In this document: positions 40,342 to 48,141 of the stretch, in pieces | How the letters are laid out: every line of letters starts with the position of its first letter | How positions within the stretch are numbered: the first letter of the stretch is position 1 | Assembly (NCBI RefSeq): GCF_001279775.1 | Contig: NZ_LGDG01000256.1 | Location: forward strand, 1 to 56,078 | Direction of reading: 5' to 3' | DNA: 56,078 bases | Origin: Streptomyces sp. MMG1533 | Lineage (GTDB): Bacteria > Actinomycetota > Actinomycetes > Streptomycetales > Streptomycetaceae | Notes under the pieces: generated by a model | Seen by the model: only the letters and a program-made list of their open reading frames with translations | Database searches by the model: none | Told to the model about the DNA's origin: nothing | Made by a program: the position numbers and the translations under genes

Positions 40342-40361
40342 CATACCGACCGGTTAGTCTG
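40342..40361. promoter_or_regulatory. 20-bp palindromic operator before SDR-ligase-TetR operon
   Basis: CATACCGACCGGTTAGTCTG: left half perfect against CATACCGACCGGTCGGTATG, right half degraded. It lies 46 bases before the SDR start (40407) and 110 from the divergent NamZ start (40232). Likely binding site of the TetR encoded at 42871 in the same operon. Confidence 0.65.
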
Positions 40362-40406
40362 GCGGCTGCGGGGGCAGAGCCGATTCGTGTCGCGTCGAAG
40401 GAGACG

Positions 40407-41180
40407 ATGGTGGAAGCCGTGCAGGATGCGGGAGTGGTCGTCACCGGAGCGGGGGGCGGCATCGGAGCCGCGCTGGCCCGCCGCTTCGCCGCCGAGGGGG
40501 CCCGGGTCGTCGTCAACGACCTGGACGCCGACCGGGCGAAGGCCGTCGCCGAGGAGATCGGCGGCATCGCCGTCCCGGGTGACGCCTCCGCGATCGTCAC
40601 CGAGGCCCGGGAGGCGCTCGGCGGCACGGTCGACGTCTACTGCGCCAACGCGGGCGTCGCCTTCGAGGGCGGGGCCACCGGCGAGGCGTTCGACGAGCGG
40701 CCCTGGGAGCTGTCCTGGGACGTGAACGTCATGGCCCACGTCCGCGCGGCCCACGAGCTGCTCCCGGGCTGGCTGGAGCGCGGCAGCGGCCGTTTCGTCT
40801 CCACCGTCTCGGCCGCCGGACTGCTCACCATGATCGGCGCCGCGCCCTACAGCGTCACCAAGCACGGCGCCTACGCCTTCGCCGAGTGGCTGTCGCTGAC
40901 GTACCGGCACCGCGGTCTGAAGGTCCACGCGATCTGCCCCCAGGGCGTGCGCACCGACATGCTGGCGGCCACCGGCAGTGCGGGCGACCTGGTGCTGCAG
41001 CCGACCGCGATCGCCCCTGCGGAGGTGGCGGACGCCCTGTTCAAGGGCATCGCGGAGGACCGCTTCCTGATCCTTCCGCACCCCGAGGTCGCCGGCTACT
41101 ACCAGGCGAGGGCCGCCGAGCCCGACCGCTGGCTGACGAACATGAACCACCTCCAGCGGAAGTGGGAGGCGGCCCGGTGA
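40407..41180 (+). CDS. Short-chain dehydrogenase/reductase (LvaD-like context)
   Basis: 257 residues from ATG 40407 (GAAGGAG upstream). NAD(P) site VVVTGAGGGIGAALARRFAAEGARVVVNDLDADR, NAG motif YCANAGVAFEGG, catalytic Ser in STVSAAGLLTMIGA, YSVTK (Tyr-x3-Lys), and a proline-rich CPQGVRTDM loop. It reduces or oxidises a keto/hydroxy group, perhaps of a 4-keto acyl-CoA if the pathway is levulinate-like. It overlaps the acyl-CoA ligase start by four bases (GTGA). Confidence 0.93.
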   Translation: MVEAVQDAGVVVTGAGGGIGAALARRFAAEGARVVVNDLDADRAKAVAEEIGGIAVPGDASAIVTEAREALGGTVDVYCANAGVAFEGGATGEAFDERPWELSWDVNVMAHVRAAHELLPGWLERGSGRFVSTVSAAGLLTMIGAAPYSVTKHGAYAFAEWLSLTYRHRGLKVHAICPQGVRTDMLAATGSAGDLVLQPTAIAPAEVADALFKGIAEDRFLILPHPEVAGYYQARAAEPDRWLTNMNHLQRKWEAAR

Positions 41181-42838
41181 CCGACTCCCGTTACGCGGCC
41201 AAGCCCTGGCTCGGCCTGCTCAACGACGCCCAGCGCGCGCCGATGGACCCCGCCGACTCCCTCGTCCACGCCCTGCGCCGGGCGGCCGGCGAGACCCCGG
41301 ACGGCACCTTCCTCGCCTACTTCGACGGGTGCCTGACCTACCGCGAGGTCGACGAGCTGAGCGACTCCGTCGCCGGTCACCTCGCCGCCCGCGGTCTGGA
41401 GCGCGGCGACCGGGTGGCGGTCCTGCTGCAGAACTCCCCGCACTTCGTGCTCGCCCTGCTCGGCGCGTGGAAGGCGGGCGCGACCGTCGTGCCCGTCAAC
41501 CCCATGTACAAGTCGGGGGAGGTCGGGCACGTCCTGCGGGACGGCGAGGTCGCCGCGCTGGTGTGTTCGGACCGGGCCTGGGAGTCGTATCTGCGCGACA
41601 CGGCGGCCGACTCGACCGTGCGGATCGTGCTCACCGGCTGCGAGCTGGACTTCCAGACCCGCGGGGACGCCCGCGTGCTGACCTTCGAGCGGCTCCCGCA
41701 GGCCGCGGACGCCGACGACCTGACGGCGGTCGCCCGCGCGGGTCACAAGGCGCCCGAGGACCGCGACCCGCACCCCGCCGACATCGCCCTGATCAGCTAC
41801 ACCTCGGGCACCAGCGGCACCCCCAAGGGCGCCACCAACACGCACGGCAACATCATGTACAACGCCGAGCGGCAGCGGACCGGCCTGGGCCTGCCCGAGG
41901 CGCCCGTCTACTTCGCGATGGCGCCGCTGTTCCACATCACCGGCATGGTCTGCCAGTTGGGCGCGTGTCTGAACAGCGCGGGCACCCTCGTCCTGGCGTA
42001 CCGCTTCGAGGCCGGAGCCGTACTGGACGCCTTCGCCGAGCACCGGCCGCACTACACCGTCGGCCCCTCGACCGCCTTCATGGCGCTGGCCGCCCACCCC
42101 GACGTCACCCCGGACCACTTCTCGTCCTTCGTGAACATCTCCTCGGGCGGCGCCCCCCTGCCGCCCGCCCTGGTGGAGAAGTTCCGCGCCGGCTTCGGGC
42201 CGTACATCCGCAACGGCTACGGGCTCACCGAGTGCACCGCGCCCTGCGCCTCCGTACCGCCGGACCTGGAGGCGCCCGTCGACCCGGTCTCCGGGACGCT
42301 GGCCGTGGGCGCGCCCGGCCCCGACACGGTCGTCCGGATCGTCGACGACCAGGGCGCCGAGGTCCCCTTCGGGGAGCAGGGCGAGATCCTCGTACGCGGG
42401 CCGCAGGTCGTCCCCGGCTACTGGCGGCGCCCCGACGCCACCGCCGAGACCTTCCCGGACGGCGAGCTGCGCACCGGGGACATCGGCTTCATGGACCCGC
42501 AGGGCTGGCTGTACGTCGTCGACCGCAAGAAGGACATGATCAACGCGTCCGGCTTCAAGGTGTGGCCGCGCGAGGTCGAGGACGTGCTCTACACCCACCC
42601 GGCGGTGCGCGAGGCGGCCGTCGTGGGGGTGCCCGACGGGTACCGCGGGGAGACCGTCAAGGCGTACATCAGCCTCCGTCCGGGCGCCGACACGGACCCG
42701 GATGCACTCGCCGCGTACTGCAAGGAGAGACTGGCCGCCTACAAATACCCGCGGCAGGTGGAGATCCTGCCCGACTTGCCGAAGACGGCGAGTGGGAAGA
42801 TCCTCCGTCGGGAACTGCGTTCCCGAACGCACGGCTAG
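41177..42838 (+). CDS. AMP-forming acyl-CoA ligase
   Basis: 553 residues from GTG 41177. Adenylation motifs: ISYTSGTSGTPKGATNTHGNI (P-loop), GYGLTECTAPC, RTGDIGFMDPQGWLYVVDRKKDMINASGFKVWPREVED, and catalytic Lys near the C-terminus in PKTASGKILRREL. It activates a carboxylic acid to its CoA ester. Related LvaE activates levulinate; related FadD enzymes use fatty acids, so chain length is not fixed from sequence. It is the middle gene of SDR-ligase-TetR. Confidence 0.95.
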   Translation: MTDSRYAAKPWLGLLNDAQRAPMDPADSLVHALRRAAGETPDGTFLAYFDGCLTYREVDELSDSVAGHLAARGLERGDRVAVLLQNSPHFVLALLGAWKAGATVVPVNPMYKSGEVGHVLRDGEVAALVCSDRAWESYLRDTAADSTVRIVLTGCELDFQTRGDARVLTFERLPQAADADDLTAVARAGHKAPEDRDPHPADIALISYTSGTSGTPKGATNTHGNIMYNAERQRTGLGLPEAPVYFAMAPLFHITGMVCQLGACLNSAGTLVLAYRFEAGAVLDAFAEHRPHYTVGPSTAFMALAAHPDVTPDHFSSFVNISSGGAPLPPALVEKFRAGFGPYIRNGYGLTECTAPCASVPPDLEAPVDPVSGTLAVGAPGPDTVVRIVDDQGAEVPFGEQGEILVRGPQVVPGYWRRPDATAETFPDGELRTGDIGFMDPQGWLYVVDRKKDMINASGFKVWPREVEDVLYTHPAVREAAVVGVPDGYRGETVKAYISLRPGADTDPDALAAYCKERLAAYKYPRQVEILPDLPKTASGKILRRELRSRTHG

Positions 42839-42870
42839 AAAACAGCAGCTCGGAAAGGCAGGTGGCGGCA

Positions 42871-43464
42871 GTGCCCAGGACGACGGACGGTGACGGGCCC
42901 CCCGTGCCGCAGCGGCTCCTCGCTGCCGCCACCCGGCTCTTCGCGGAGCAGGGCTACGACCGCACCTCGGTGCAGGAGATCGTCGAGGCGGCCGGCGTCA
43001 CCAAGGGGGCGCTGTACCACTACTTCGGCTCCAAGGACGACCTTCTGCACGAGGTGTACGCGCGCGTGCTGCGCGTCCAGCAGGAGAGACTCGACGCATT
43101 CGCGAACGCCGACGAGCCGATCGAGAAGCGCCTCAGGGGCGCGGCGGCAGACGTCGTCGTCACGACGATCGAGAACCTCGACGACGCGATGATCTTCTTC
43201 CGCTCGATGCACCACCTCAGCCCCGAGAAGAACAAGCAGGTGCGCGCCGAGCGCCGGCGCTACCACGAACGCTTCCGCGCACTCGTCGAGGAGGGCCAGG
43301 ACGCGGGAGTGTTCTCGAAGGCGACTCCGGCCGACCTGGTCGTGGACTACCACTTCGGCTCGGTCCATCACCTGTCCACCTGGTACCGCCCCGACGGCCC
43401 GATGAGTCCCCAGGAGGTCGCCGACCATCTCGCGGACCTGCTGCTGCGGGCGCTGCGGCCGTAG
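42871..43464 (+). CDS. TetR-family regulator of lva-like operons
   Basis: 197 residues from GTG 42871. A GTG at 42862 in the same frame is also possible. HTH at about 12-65 (PVPQRLLAAATRLFAEQGYDRTSVQEIVEAAGVTKGALYHYFGSKDDLLHEVYARVL). The C-domain (IENLDDAMIFFRSMHHLSPEKNKQVRAERRRYHERFRALVEEGQDAGVFSKATPADLVVDYHF) fits the FadR/PaaR-like group of acyl-CoA-responsive TetR proteins. Its operon and the convergent kinase-dehydrogenase operon both carry the 20-bp palindrome. Confidence 0.9.
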   Translation: MPRTTDGDGPPVPQRLLAAATRLFAEQGYDRTSVQEIVEAAGVTKGALYHYFGSKDDLLHEVYARVLRVQQERLDAFANADEPIEKRLRGAAADVVVTTIENLDDAMIFFRSMHHLSPEKNKQVRAERRRYHERFRALVEEGQDAGVFSKATPADLVVDYHFGSVHHLSTWYRPDGPMSPQEVADHLADLLLRALRP

Positions 43465-43668
43465 CCAGTAGCCAGGAGCCAGTAGCCCGGGTCCGTAGTC
43501 CGTAGCCCCGGGCCGCAGGGGTGAGCGCCCGTACTTTCGAGGCCGCCGGCCCCTGCGGACGGCCGGGCCAGGTCGGCGGCCGGGCCGCGACAGGGGAGGC
43601 CTCGGGCCGGCGTGCCGACGGGGCCGGCCCCTGACGGTCACCGGCAACCGAGCATCACCTCGCGGAGC

Positions 43669-43704
43669 GGGGCCGGTGGAGGCACGATCGCCTCCACCGG
43701 CCCC
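43669..43704. terminator. Bidirectional 15-bp hairpin between convergent operons
   Basis: GGGGCCGGTGGAGGC (43669-43683) and GCCTCCACCGGCCCC (43690-43704) are exact complements around a 6-base loop. It sits 8 bases beyond the stop of the minus-strand acyl-CoA dehydrogenase and 205 past the TetR stop, so it can end both transcripts. The 43465-43668 part of the gap holds only short GTAGCC-type repeats. Confidence 0.8.
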
Positions 43705-43711
43705 CGCGTCG

Positions 43712-44935
43712 CTACAGGTACTTCTTCAGCTCCCGGCGCGCCAGCGACCGCTGGTGCACCTCGTCCGGCCCGTCGGCGATCATCAGGGTCCGGGCGCCGG
43801 CGTAGAGCTCGGCGAGGGGGAAGTCCTGGCTGACGCCGCCCGCGCCGTGCAACTGGATGGCCCGGTCGATGATGTCGACGACCGCGCGGGGCGTGGCGAT
43901 CTTGATGGCCTGGATCTCCGCGTGGGCGCCCCGGTTGCCGACCGTGTCCATGAGCCAGGCCGTCTTCAGCACCAGCAGCCGCAACTGCTCGACGGTGACG
44001 CGCGCGTCGGCGATCCAGTTGTGGACGACGCCCTGCCGGCCCAGCGCCTTGCCGAAGGCCGTACGGGACACCGCCCGCCGGCACATCAGCTCGATCGCGC
44101 GCTCGGCCATGCCGATCAGCCGCATGCAGTGGTGGATCCGGCCGGGACCGAGCCGGGCCTGGGCGATGGCGAAGCCGCCGCCCTCCTCGCCGATCAGGTT
44201 GGACACCGGCACGCGCGCGTGGTCGAAGATCACCTCGGCGTGGCCGCCGTGGGAGTGGTCCTCGTAGCCGAACACCTGCATGGCGCGCCTGACCGTGACA
44301 CCCGGGGTGTCGCGGGGGACGAGGACCATGGACTGCTGGCGGCGGATGTCCTCGCCGTCCGGGTCCGTCTTGCCCATCACGATGAAGATCTTGCAGTCCG
44401 GGTTCATGGCCCCGGAGATGTACCACTTGCGGCCCGTGATGACGTACTCGTCCGTGCCGTCGGAGGCCCGCTCGATGTGCGTGGTGATGTTCGTGGCGTC
44501 CGAGGAGGCCACCTCCGGCTCGGTCATCGCGAACGCCGAGCGGATGTCACCGGCGAGCAGCGGCTCCAGCCACTGCTTCTTCTGCTGCTCGTCCCCGAAC
44601 TGCGTCAGCACCTCCATGTTCCCGGTGTCGGGCGCCGCGCAGTTCAGCGCGGTGGGCGCCAGCTGCGGGGAGCGGCCGGTGATCTCGGCGAGCGGGGCGT
44701 ACTGGAGGTTGGTGAGACCGGCGCCGTACTCGGTGTCCGGAAGGAAGAGGTTCCACAGGCCCTGCCTGCGCGCCTCGGCCTTCAGCTCCTCCACCACGGC
44801 CGGGGTGTCCCACGGCGAGGCGAGCAGGGCGCGCTGCTCCTCCGCGACCGCCTCGGCCGGGTAGACGTACTCGTCCATGAAGGCGAGCAGCTTGGCGCGC
44901 AGCTCCTCGGTACGTGCGTCGAACGCGAAGTCCAT
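43712..44935 (-). CDS. Acyl-CoA dehydrogenase, ACAD10/11-LvaC type
   Basis: 407 residues. FAD/CoA motifs: AFAMTEPEVASSDATNITT, YVITGRKWYISGAMNPDCKIFIVMGKTDP, and HGAGGVSQDFPLAELYAGARTLMIADGPDEVHQRSLARREL. The C-terminal DGPDEVH matches the ACAD10/ACAD11 branch as I recall it, in place of the YEGT of classic enzymes such as the one at 28274. In mammals this domain is fused to a kinase; here the kinase gene is directly upstream, six bases away. The pair would convert phosphorylated 4-hydroxyacyl-CoA to an enoyl-CoA (family knowledge). Confidence 0.92.
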   Translation of the reverse strand: MDFAFDARTEELRAKLLAFMDEYVYPAEAVAEEQRALLASPWDTPAVVEELKAEARRQGLWNLFLPDTEYGAGLTNLQYAPLAEITGRSPQLAPTALNCAAPDTGNMEVLTQFGDEQQKKQWLEPLLAGDIRSAFAMTEPEVASSDATNITTHIERASDGTDEYVITGRKWYISGAMNPDCKIFIVMGKTDPDGEDIRRQQSMVLVPRDTPGVTVRRAMQVFGYEDHSHGGHAEVIFDHARVPVSNLIGEEGGGFAIAQARLGPGRIHHCMRLIGMAERAIELMCRRAVSRTAFGKALGRQGVVHNWIADARVTVEQLRLLVLKTAWLMDTVGNRGAHAEIQAIKIATPRAVVDIIDRAIQLHGAGGVSQDFPLAELYAGARTLMIADGPDEVHQRSLARRELKKYL

Positions 44936-44941
44936 GTTCTG

Positions 44942-45967
44942 TCAGCCTTCCTGAAGAGTGGTCAGGCCGTGCCCGATGAAGACCGGGACCAGGTCGCCGA
45001 TGCGGTCGAAGCCGCGGCCGACCGTCTGGCCCAGGGTGTAGCGGTAGTGGATGCCCTCCAGGATCACGGCGAGCTTGAACCACGCGAACGCCGTGTACCA
45101 GGAGACCGCGGAGACATCGCGTCCCGAACGCGCCGCGTACCGCTCGATCAGCTCGGCGGGAGTGGGGTGCCCGGCGGCCTCGGCGGTCGTGGACACGGGG
45201 GAGTCGGGCATGCCGAGCGGCATGCTGTACATCACCAGCAGGCCCAGGTCGGTGAGCGGGTCGCCGAGCGTCGACATCTCCCAGTCGAGGATCGCCTTGA
45301 TCTTGTCGTCGTCGCCGATCAGGACGTTGTCGAGCCGGTAGTCGCCGTGCACGACGGCCGGGGCGGGGGAGTGCGGCAGCTGCCGGCCGAGGGCCGCGTG
45401 CAGCTCGTCGATGCCGGCCAGCTCGCGGTTGCGGGAGGCGTCCAGCTGCTTGCCCCAGCGCCGCAGCTGCCGGTCCAGGAAGCCCTCCGGGCGGCCGAAG
45501 TCCGCGAGCCCCACCGCGTCCGGGTCCACCGCGTGCAGTTCCACGAGCGTGTCCACCAGGGCCAGGACCGCGCCCCGGGTGCGCTCCGGGCCGAGCGGGG
45601 CGAGCTGGTCGGCCGTGCGGTACGGCGTGCCGTCCACGAACTCCATGACGTAGAAGGGCGCCCCGCACACCTCCTCGTCCTCGCACAGCAGCACCGGACG
45701 CGGCACCGGCACGTCCGTCGGGTGCAGCGCGCTGATCACCTTGTGCTCGCGCTTCATGTCGTGCGCGGTGGCCAGGACATGGCCGAGCGGGGGCCGCCGT
45801 ACGACCCACTTCGAGGTGCCGTCGGAGACCGCGTAGGTGAGGTTCGACCGTCCGCCCTCGATCAGCCGGCCGGTCAGGGGGCCGTGCACCAGGCCGGGCC
45901 GCTCATGGTCGAGCAGGCCGCGCAGCCGGTCGAGATCGAGTCCGGGCGGATGGTCGGGGCTCATCAT
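44942..45967 (-). CDS. APH-fold small-molecule kinase, ACAD11/LvaA type
   Basis: 341 residues from ATG 45967 (or the adjacent ATG 45964). Kinase motifs: nucleotide loop LIEGGRSNLTYAVSDG, Lys in WVVRRPPLG, catalytic loop VVHGDYRLDNVLI, metal-binding AILDWEMSTLGDPLTDLG. This is the aminoglycoside phosphotransferase fold as in the N-terminal half of ACAD10/11 and in LvaA of Pseudomonas, which phosphorylates 4-hydroxyacyl-CoA. First gene of the kinase-dehydrogenase operon. The 20-bp operator lies about 60 bases upstream. Not an antibiotic-resistance gene by this context. Confidence 0.9.
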   Translation of the reverse strand: MMSPDHPPGLDLDRLRGLLDHERPGLVHGPLTGRLIEGGRSNLTYAVSDGTSKWVVRRPPLGHVLATAHDMKREHKVISALHPTDVPVPRPVLLCEDEEVCGAPFYVMEFVDGTPYRTADQLAPLGPERTRGAVLALVDTLVELHAVDPDAVGLADFGRPEGFLDRQLRRWGKQLDASRNRELAGIDELHAALGRQLPHSPAPAVVHGDYRLDNVLIGDDDKIKAILDWEMSTLGDPLTDLGLLVMYSMPLGMPDSPVSTTAEAAGHPTPAELIERYAARSGRDVSAVSWYTAFAWFKLAVILEGIHYRYTLGQTVGRGFDRIGDLVPVFIGHGLTTLQEG

Positions 45968-46025
45968 TGCTCCCTACGAGTGCGCGAAACGGGGTCCACG
46001 GGTGCGTGAACGGAACCAGACCAAT

Positions 46026-46045
46026 GATGCCGACCGGTCGGTATG
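46026..46045. promoter_or_regulatory. 20-bp palindromic operator before kinase-dehydrogenase operon
   Basis: GATGCCGACCGGTCGGTATG, with a perfect 12-bp core CCGACCGGTCGG. Read on the minus strand it is CATACCGACCGGTCGGCATC. It lies 59 bases upstream of the kinase start and matches 24358-24377 and 40342-40361. Confidence 0.75.
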
Positions 46046-46087
46046 TCGTCCAGAGCGGGGGTCGAACGTGATCGGAGCCACGATAGG

Positions 46088-46125
46088 CCGACAGCTCCCC
46101 GCCGGGGGTGGCGGGGAGCTGTCGG
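46088..46125 (-). terminator. Perfect 16-bp hairpin downstream of His-rich gene
   Basis: CCGACAGCTCCCCGCC (46088-46103) and GGCGGGGAGCTGTCGG (46110-46125) are exact complements around a GGGGGT loop. It lies 85 bases past the stop of the minus-strand His-rich gene and should end that transcript. It also shields it from the divergent kinase promoter region. Confidence 0.8.
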
Positions 46126-46210
46126 CGGGCTCTTTCCGGTCAGACCGGGCGTCCGGCGCCGAGGCCGGCGGAGTCAGTGGTGGCTCAGCGGTCGTCCCGG
46201 TGGCGGTGGC

Positions 46211-46507
46211 TCAGTGGTCGTCCCAGTGGCCGTCGTGCCGGGCGTGCCGGTGGCCGTCGTGGAGATAGTCCACGTGGTCGCCGTGCAGGACGCTCTCGTG
46301 CCCGCAGTCCTGGCCGTGCCGGTGGTCGTGGCCCTCGTGCGAGACATGGGCGGCGGGTTCGCACTCGTCCCAGTGGCCGCCGTGCTCGCGGTGCATGTGC
46401 CCGTCGTGTGCGTAGTCGACGTGGTCGCCGTGCGGCACCTCGGCGTGGCCGCAGTCCGGGCCGTGGGTGTGCGTGTGGGAGGCGTGCTCCTGGTGGAGGG
46501 TGGTCAT
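46211..46507 (-). CDS. Duplicated His-rich small protein, probable metal binder
   Basis: 98 residues from ATG 46507 (GAAGGTGAG upstream), of which 27 are His. Two near-identical repeats of about 37 residues each contain a Cys-His start (GPDCGHAEV and GQDCGHESV) and GDHVDYxHDGHxHxxHxGHWD. Asp, Cys and His ligands so dense suggest binding of zinc, nickel or cobalt, as storage, buffer or chaperone; similar peptides are common in actinobacteria but uncharacterised. No signal peptide or membrane segment. An upstream in-frame ATG at 46555 has a poor context. Confidence 0.85.
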   Translation of the reverse strand: MTTLHQEHASHTHTHGPDCGHAEVPHGDHVDYAHDGHMHREHGGHWDECEPAAHVSHEGHDHRHGQDCGHESVLHGDHVDYLHDGHRHARHDGHWDDH

Positions 46508-46657
46508 GGTGCTCACCTTCGAGGGTGCGGGTGATGACGTCGGACAGGCTGCCACGCGAACGCCGCGTATCCGACTATTCGGGCCTGCGTGGCGTCCGGG
46601 TGGCCCTGAGGGGCGGGCCCGTGGAGGCCGTGGAGCCGGACAGGCCCCACAGGCGCC

Positions 46658-46990
46658 CTAGAAGACCAGCGCCGCCGCGCACACCGCGAGCGCCACCGTG
46701 AGCAGCGCCCCCGCCGTCGCGTGCCGGGGGGCCAGCGCCGCCGGCATGCTCGTTTCGGCCAGGGCGCGGATGCGGCGGTGGGCGACCAGCAGGAAGGCCA
46801 GCCAGAGGACGCAGCACAGGGCGCAGACGACGATCCCGGACGCCGAGACCCCACCGTGCAGCGTGGCCTTCATGGCGAGGATGGCGGCGGCGGTGCTGGA
46901 CAGGGTCGTACGCCGCCAGGCGAGCCGGGTCCGCTCGGGCTGCAGCCCGGGGTCCCGGTCCGAGGCGTCCTGGGCGGCCGTCCCGCTCAT
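46658..46990 (-). CDS. DUF202 membrane protein
   Basis: 110 residues from ATG 46990. The N-terminal DUF202 motif LQPERTRLAWRRTTLSSTAAAIL is followed by three predicted helices (VSASGIVVCALCCVLWLAFLLVA, HATAGALLTVALAVCAAALVF). Function unknown. The ATG overlaps the stop of the YidH-like gene upstream (ATGA), so they are one operon. Gene pairs of DUF202/YidH are common in actinobacteria. Confidence 0.85.
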   Translation of the reverse strand: MSGTAAQDASDRDPGLQPERTRLAWRRTTLSSTAAAILAMKATLHGGVSASGIVVCALCCVLWLAFLLVAHRRIRALAETSMPAALAPRHATAGALLTVALAVCAAALVF

Positions 46991-47379
46991 CCCTCCCACC
47001 CGACGAGCACCACGACGACCATCGCGACGGCCACGACCGTGACCGCGAGGCTCAGCAGCGCCGGGAACCGGGACACCGGCAGGTCCTCGCCCCGGCGCAT
47101 GGCCCGTTCGCAGCGCAGCCAGTGGTTGACCGCCCGCAGCGAGCACAGCACGCCCGCCGCGAGCAGCGCGAGCGCGAGTCCGACCCGCCAGCCCCAGCGC
47201 AGGTCCGGCAGGAACTGGTCCACGGCGAAGCCGCCGCCGATCAGCGCGAGCGCGGTGCGCAGCCAGGCCAGGAAGGTGCGCTCGTTCGCCAGCGAGAAGC
47301 GGTAGTCGGGGGTGACGCCCTCCTGCCGGATCTCCCCGGGGGCGAACCACAGCCGGACGTTGCGTGCGAAACCGATCAC
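46987..47379 (-). CDS. YidH/DUF202 family membrane protein
   Basis: 130 residues from GTG 47379. YidH-like motif YRFSLANERTFLAWLRTALALIGGGFAVDQFLP, helices WRVGLALALLAAGVLCSLRAV and LLSLAVTVVAVAMVVVVLVGW. Function unknown, inner membrane. Start of a two-gene operon with the shorter DUF202 protein, possibly read on into the His-rich gene (151 bases away). Confidence 0.87.
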   Translation of the reverse strand: MIGFARNVRLWFAPGEIRQEGVTPDYRFSLANERTFLAWLRTALALIGGGFAVDQFLPDLRWGWRVGLALALLAAGVLCSLRAVNHWLRCERAMRRGEDLPVSRFPALLSLAVTVVAVAMVVVVLVGWEG

Positions 47380-47445
47380 GCACAGGACCCTACCGGGGGC
47401 ACCGCCGCAGGGCGTTGTCAGTGCTGCCCGCTACCGTTCGGGGGC

Positions 47446-48126
47446 ATGGAAGTTCCCACGTCACTGGCCCGGTACGCGGAGCCCGGGTACGGCATCGCGA
47501 CCGCCGAGCACCTGCTGGACCTGCCCGGGTTCTGGCCTGCCTACCACGGCCCCACCTGGGACGTCTTCGCGAGCGAGCCCGAGGCGTTCGGCGCCGACCT
47601 GGCGGACGTCGACGCGGCGGGCGATGCGTTGTACGACGCGACGGAGGTCTGGCCGGCGTACCGCATACCGCTGCCCGGCGGGCATCTGCTGTGGATCGTG
47701 CACCGGAACTTCCCCGACGACGCGGGCACGGACTACCTGCTCACCCACCCCGACCGGGCCCGGGAGACCTGCCTGGCGTCCATCGAGGGGCACTTCACCG
47801 GCCCGGGGCTGTCCTGGCCGGATCTGGTCGCCGTAGCGGACTCGGCCCCGGCGGACGCCGAGGGCGTACGCGACCCCGACCTGCGGCTGCTCCTGCTGCT
47901 CCCGGCGTTCGGCGACGCGGACACACCGGTGCAGGAGGGGGTGGAGCGGATCGCCGCCGCGCTCGTCGCCGTGGGCATGACGGAAGAGGCCGCCCCCGAG
48001 GCGGCCGGGCTGTTCCTCGACCACCCCTTCTGGGAGAGCCCTTACTGGGCCGCTCCGGGCAGCAGCCCGCTGAGCGGCGCCACCCATACGTCCGGCCCGG
48101 TCCGCCAGGCTCTGCTCAGTGGATGA
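47446..48126 (+). CDS. Conserved hypothetical cytoplasmic protein
   Basis: 226 residues from ATG 47446. It is acidic and soluble, with motifs such as LLDLPGFWPAYHGPTWDVFASEPEAFGADLADVDAA, YRIPLPGGHLLWIVHRNFPDDAGTDYLLTHPDRARETCLASIEGHFTGPGLSWPDLVAVAD and PDLRLLLLLPAFGDADTP. No catalytic motif or family was recognised; I recall similar proteins only as Streptomyces hypotheticals. Divergent from the YidH-like operon with 66 bases between starts. Convergent with the NUDIX gene, 15 bases apart. Confidence 0.7.
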   Translation: MEVPTSLARYAEPGYGIATAEHLLDLPGFWPAYHGPTWDVFASEPEAFGADLADVDAAGDALYDATEVWPAYRIPLPGGHLLWIVHRNFPDDAGTDYLLTHPDRARETCLASIEGHFTGPGLSWPDLVAVADSAPADAEGVRDPDLRLLLLLPAFGDADTPVQEGVERIAAALVAVGMTEEAAPEAAGLFLDHPFWESPYWAAPGSSPLSGATHTSGPVRQALLSG

Positions 48127-48141
48127 GGCCGGCGCACCGGC

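Noticed and set aside
43465..43668. GTAGCC-type short repeats as a regulatory array
   Set aside because: The copies are 6-10 bases, irregular and in a gap between convergent genes; slippage is enough to explain them.
44942..45967. APH-fold kinase as an aminoglycoside resistance gene
   Set aside because: Its closest features and its neighbour dehydrogenase match ACAD11/LvaA, not resistance enzymes.
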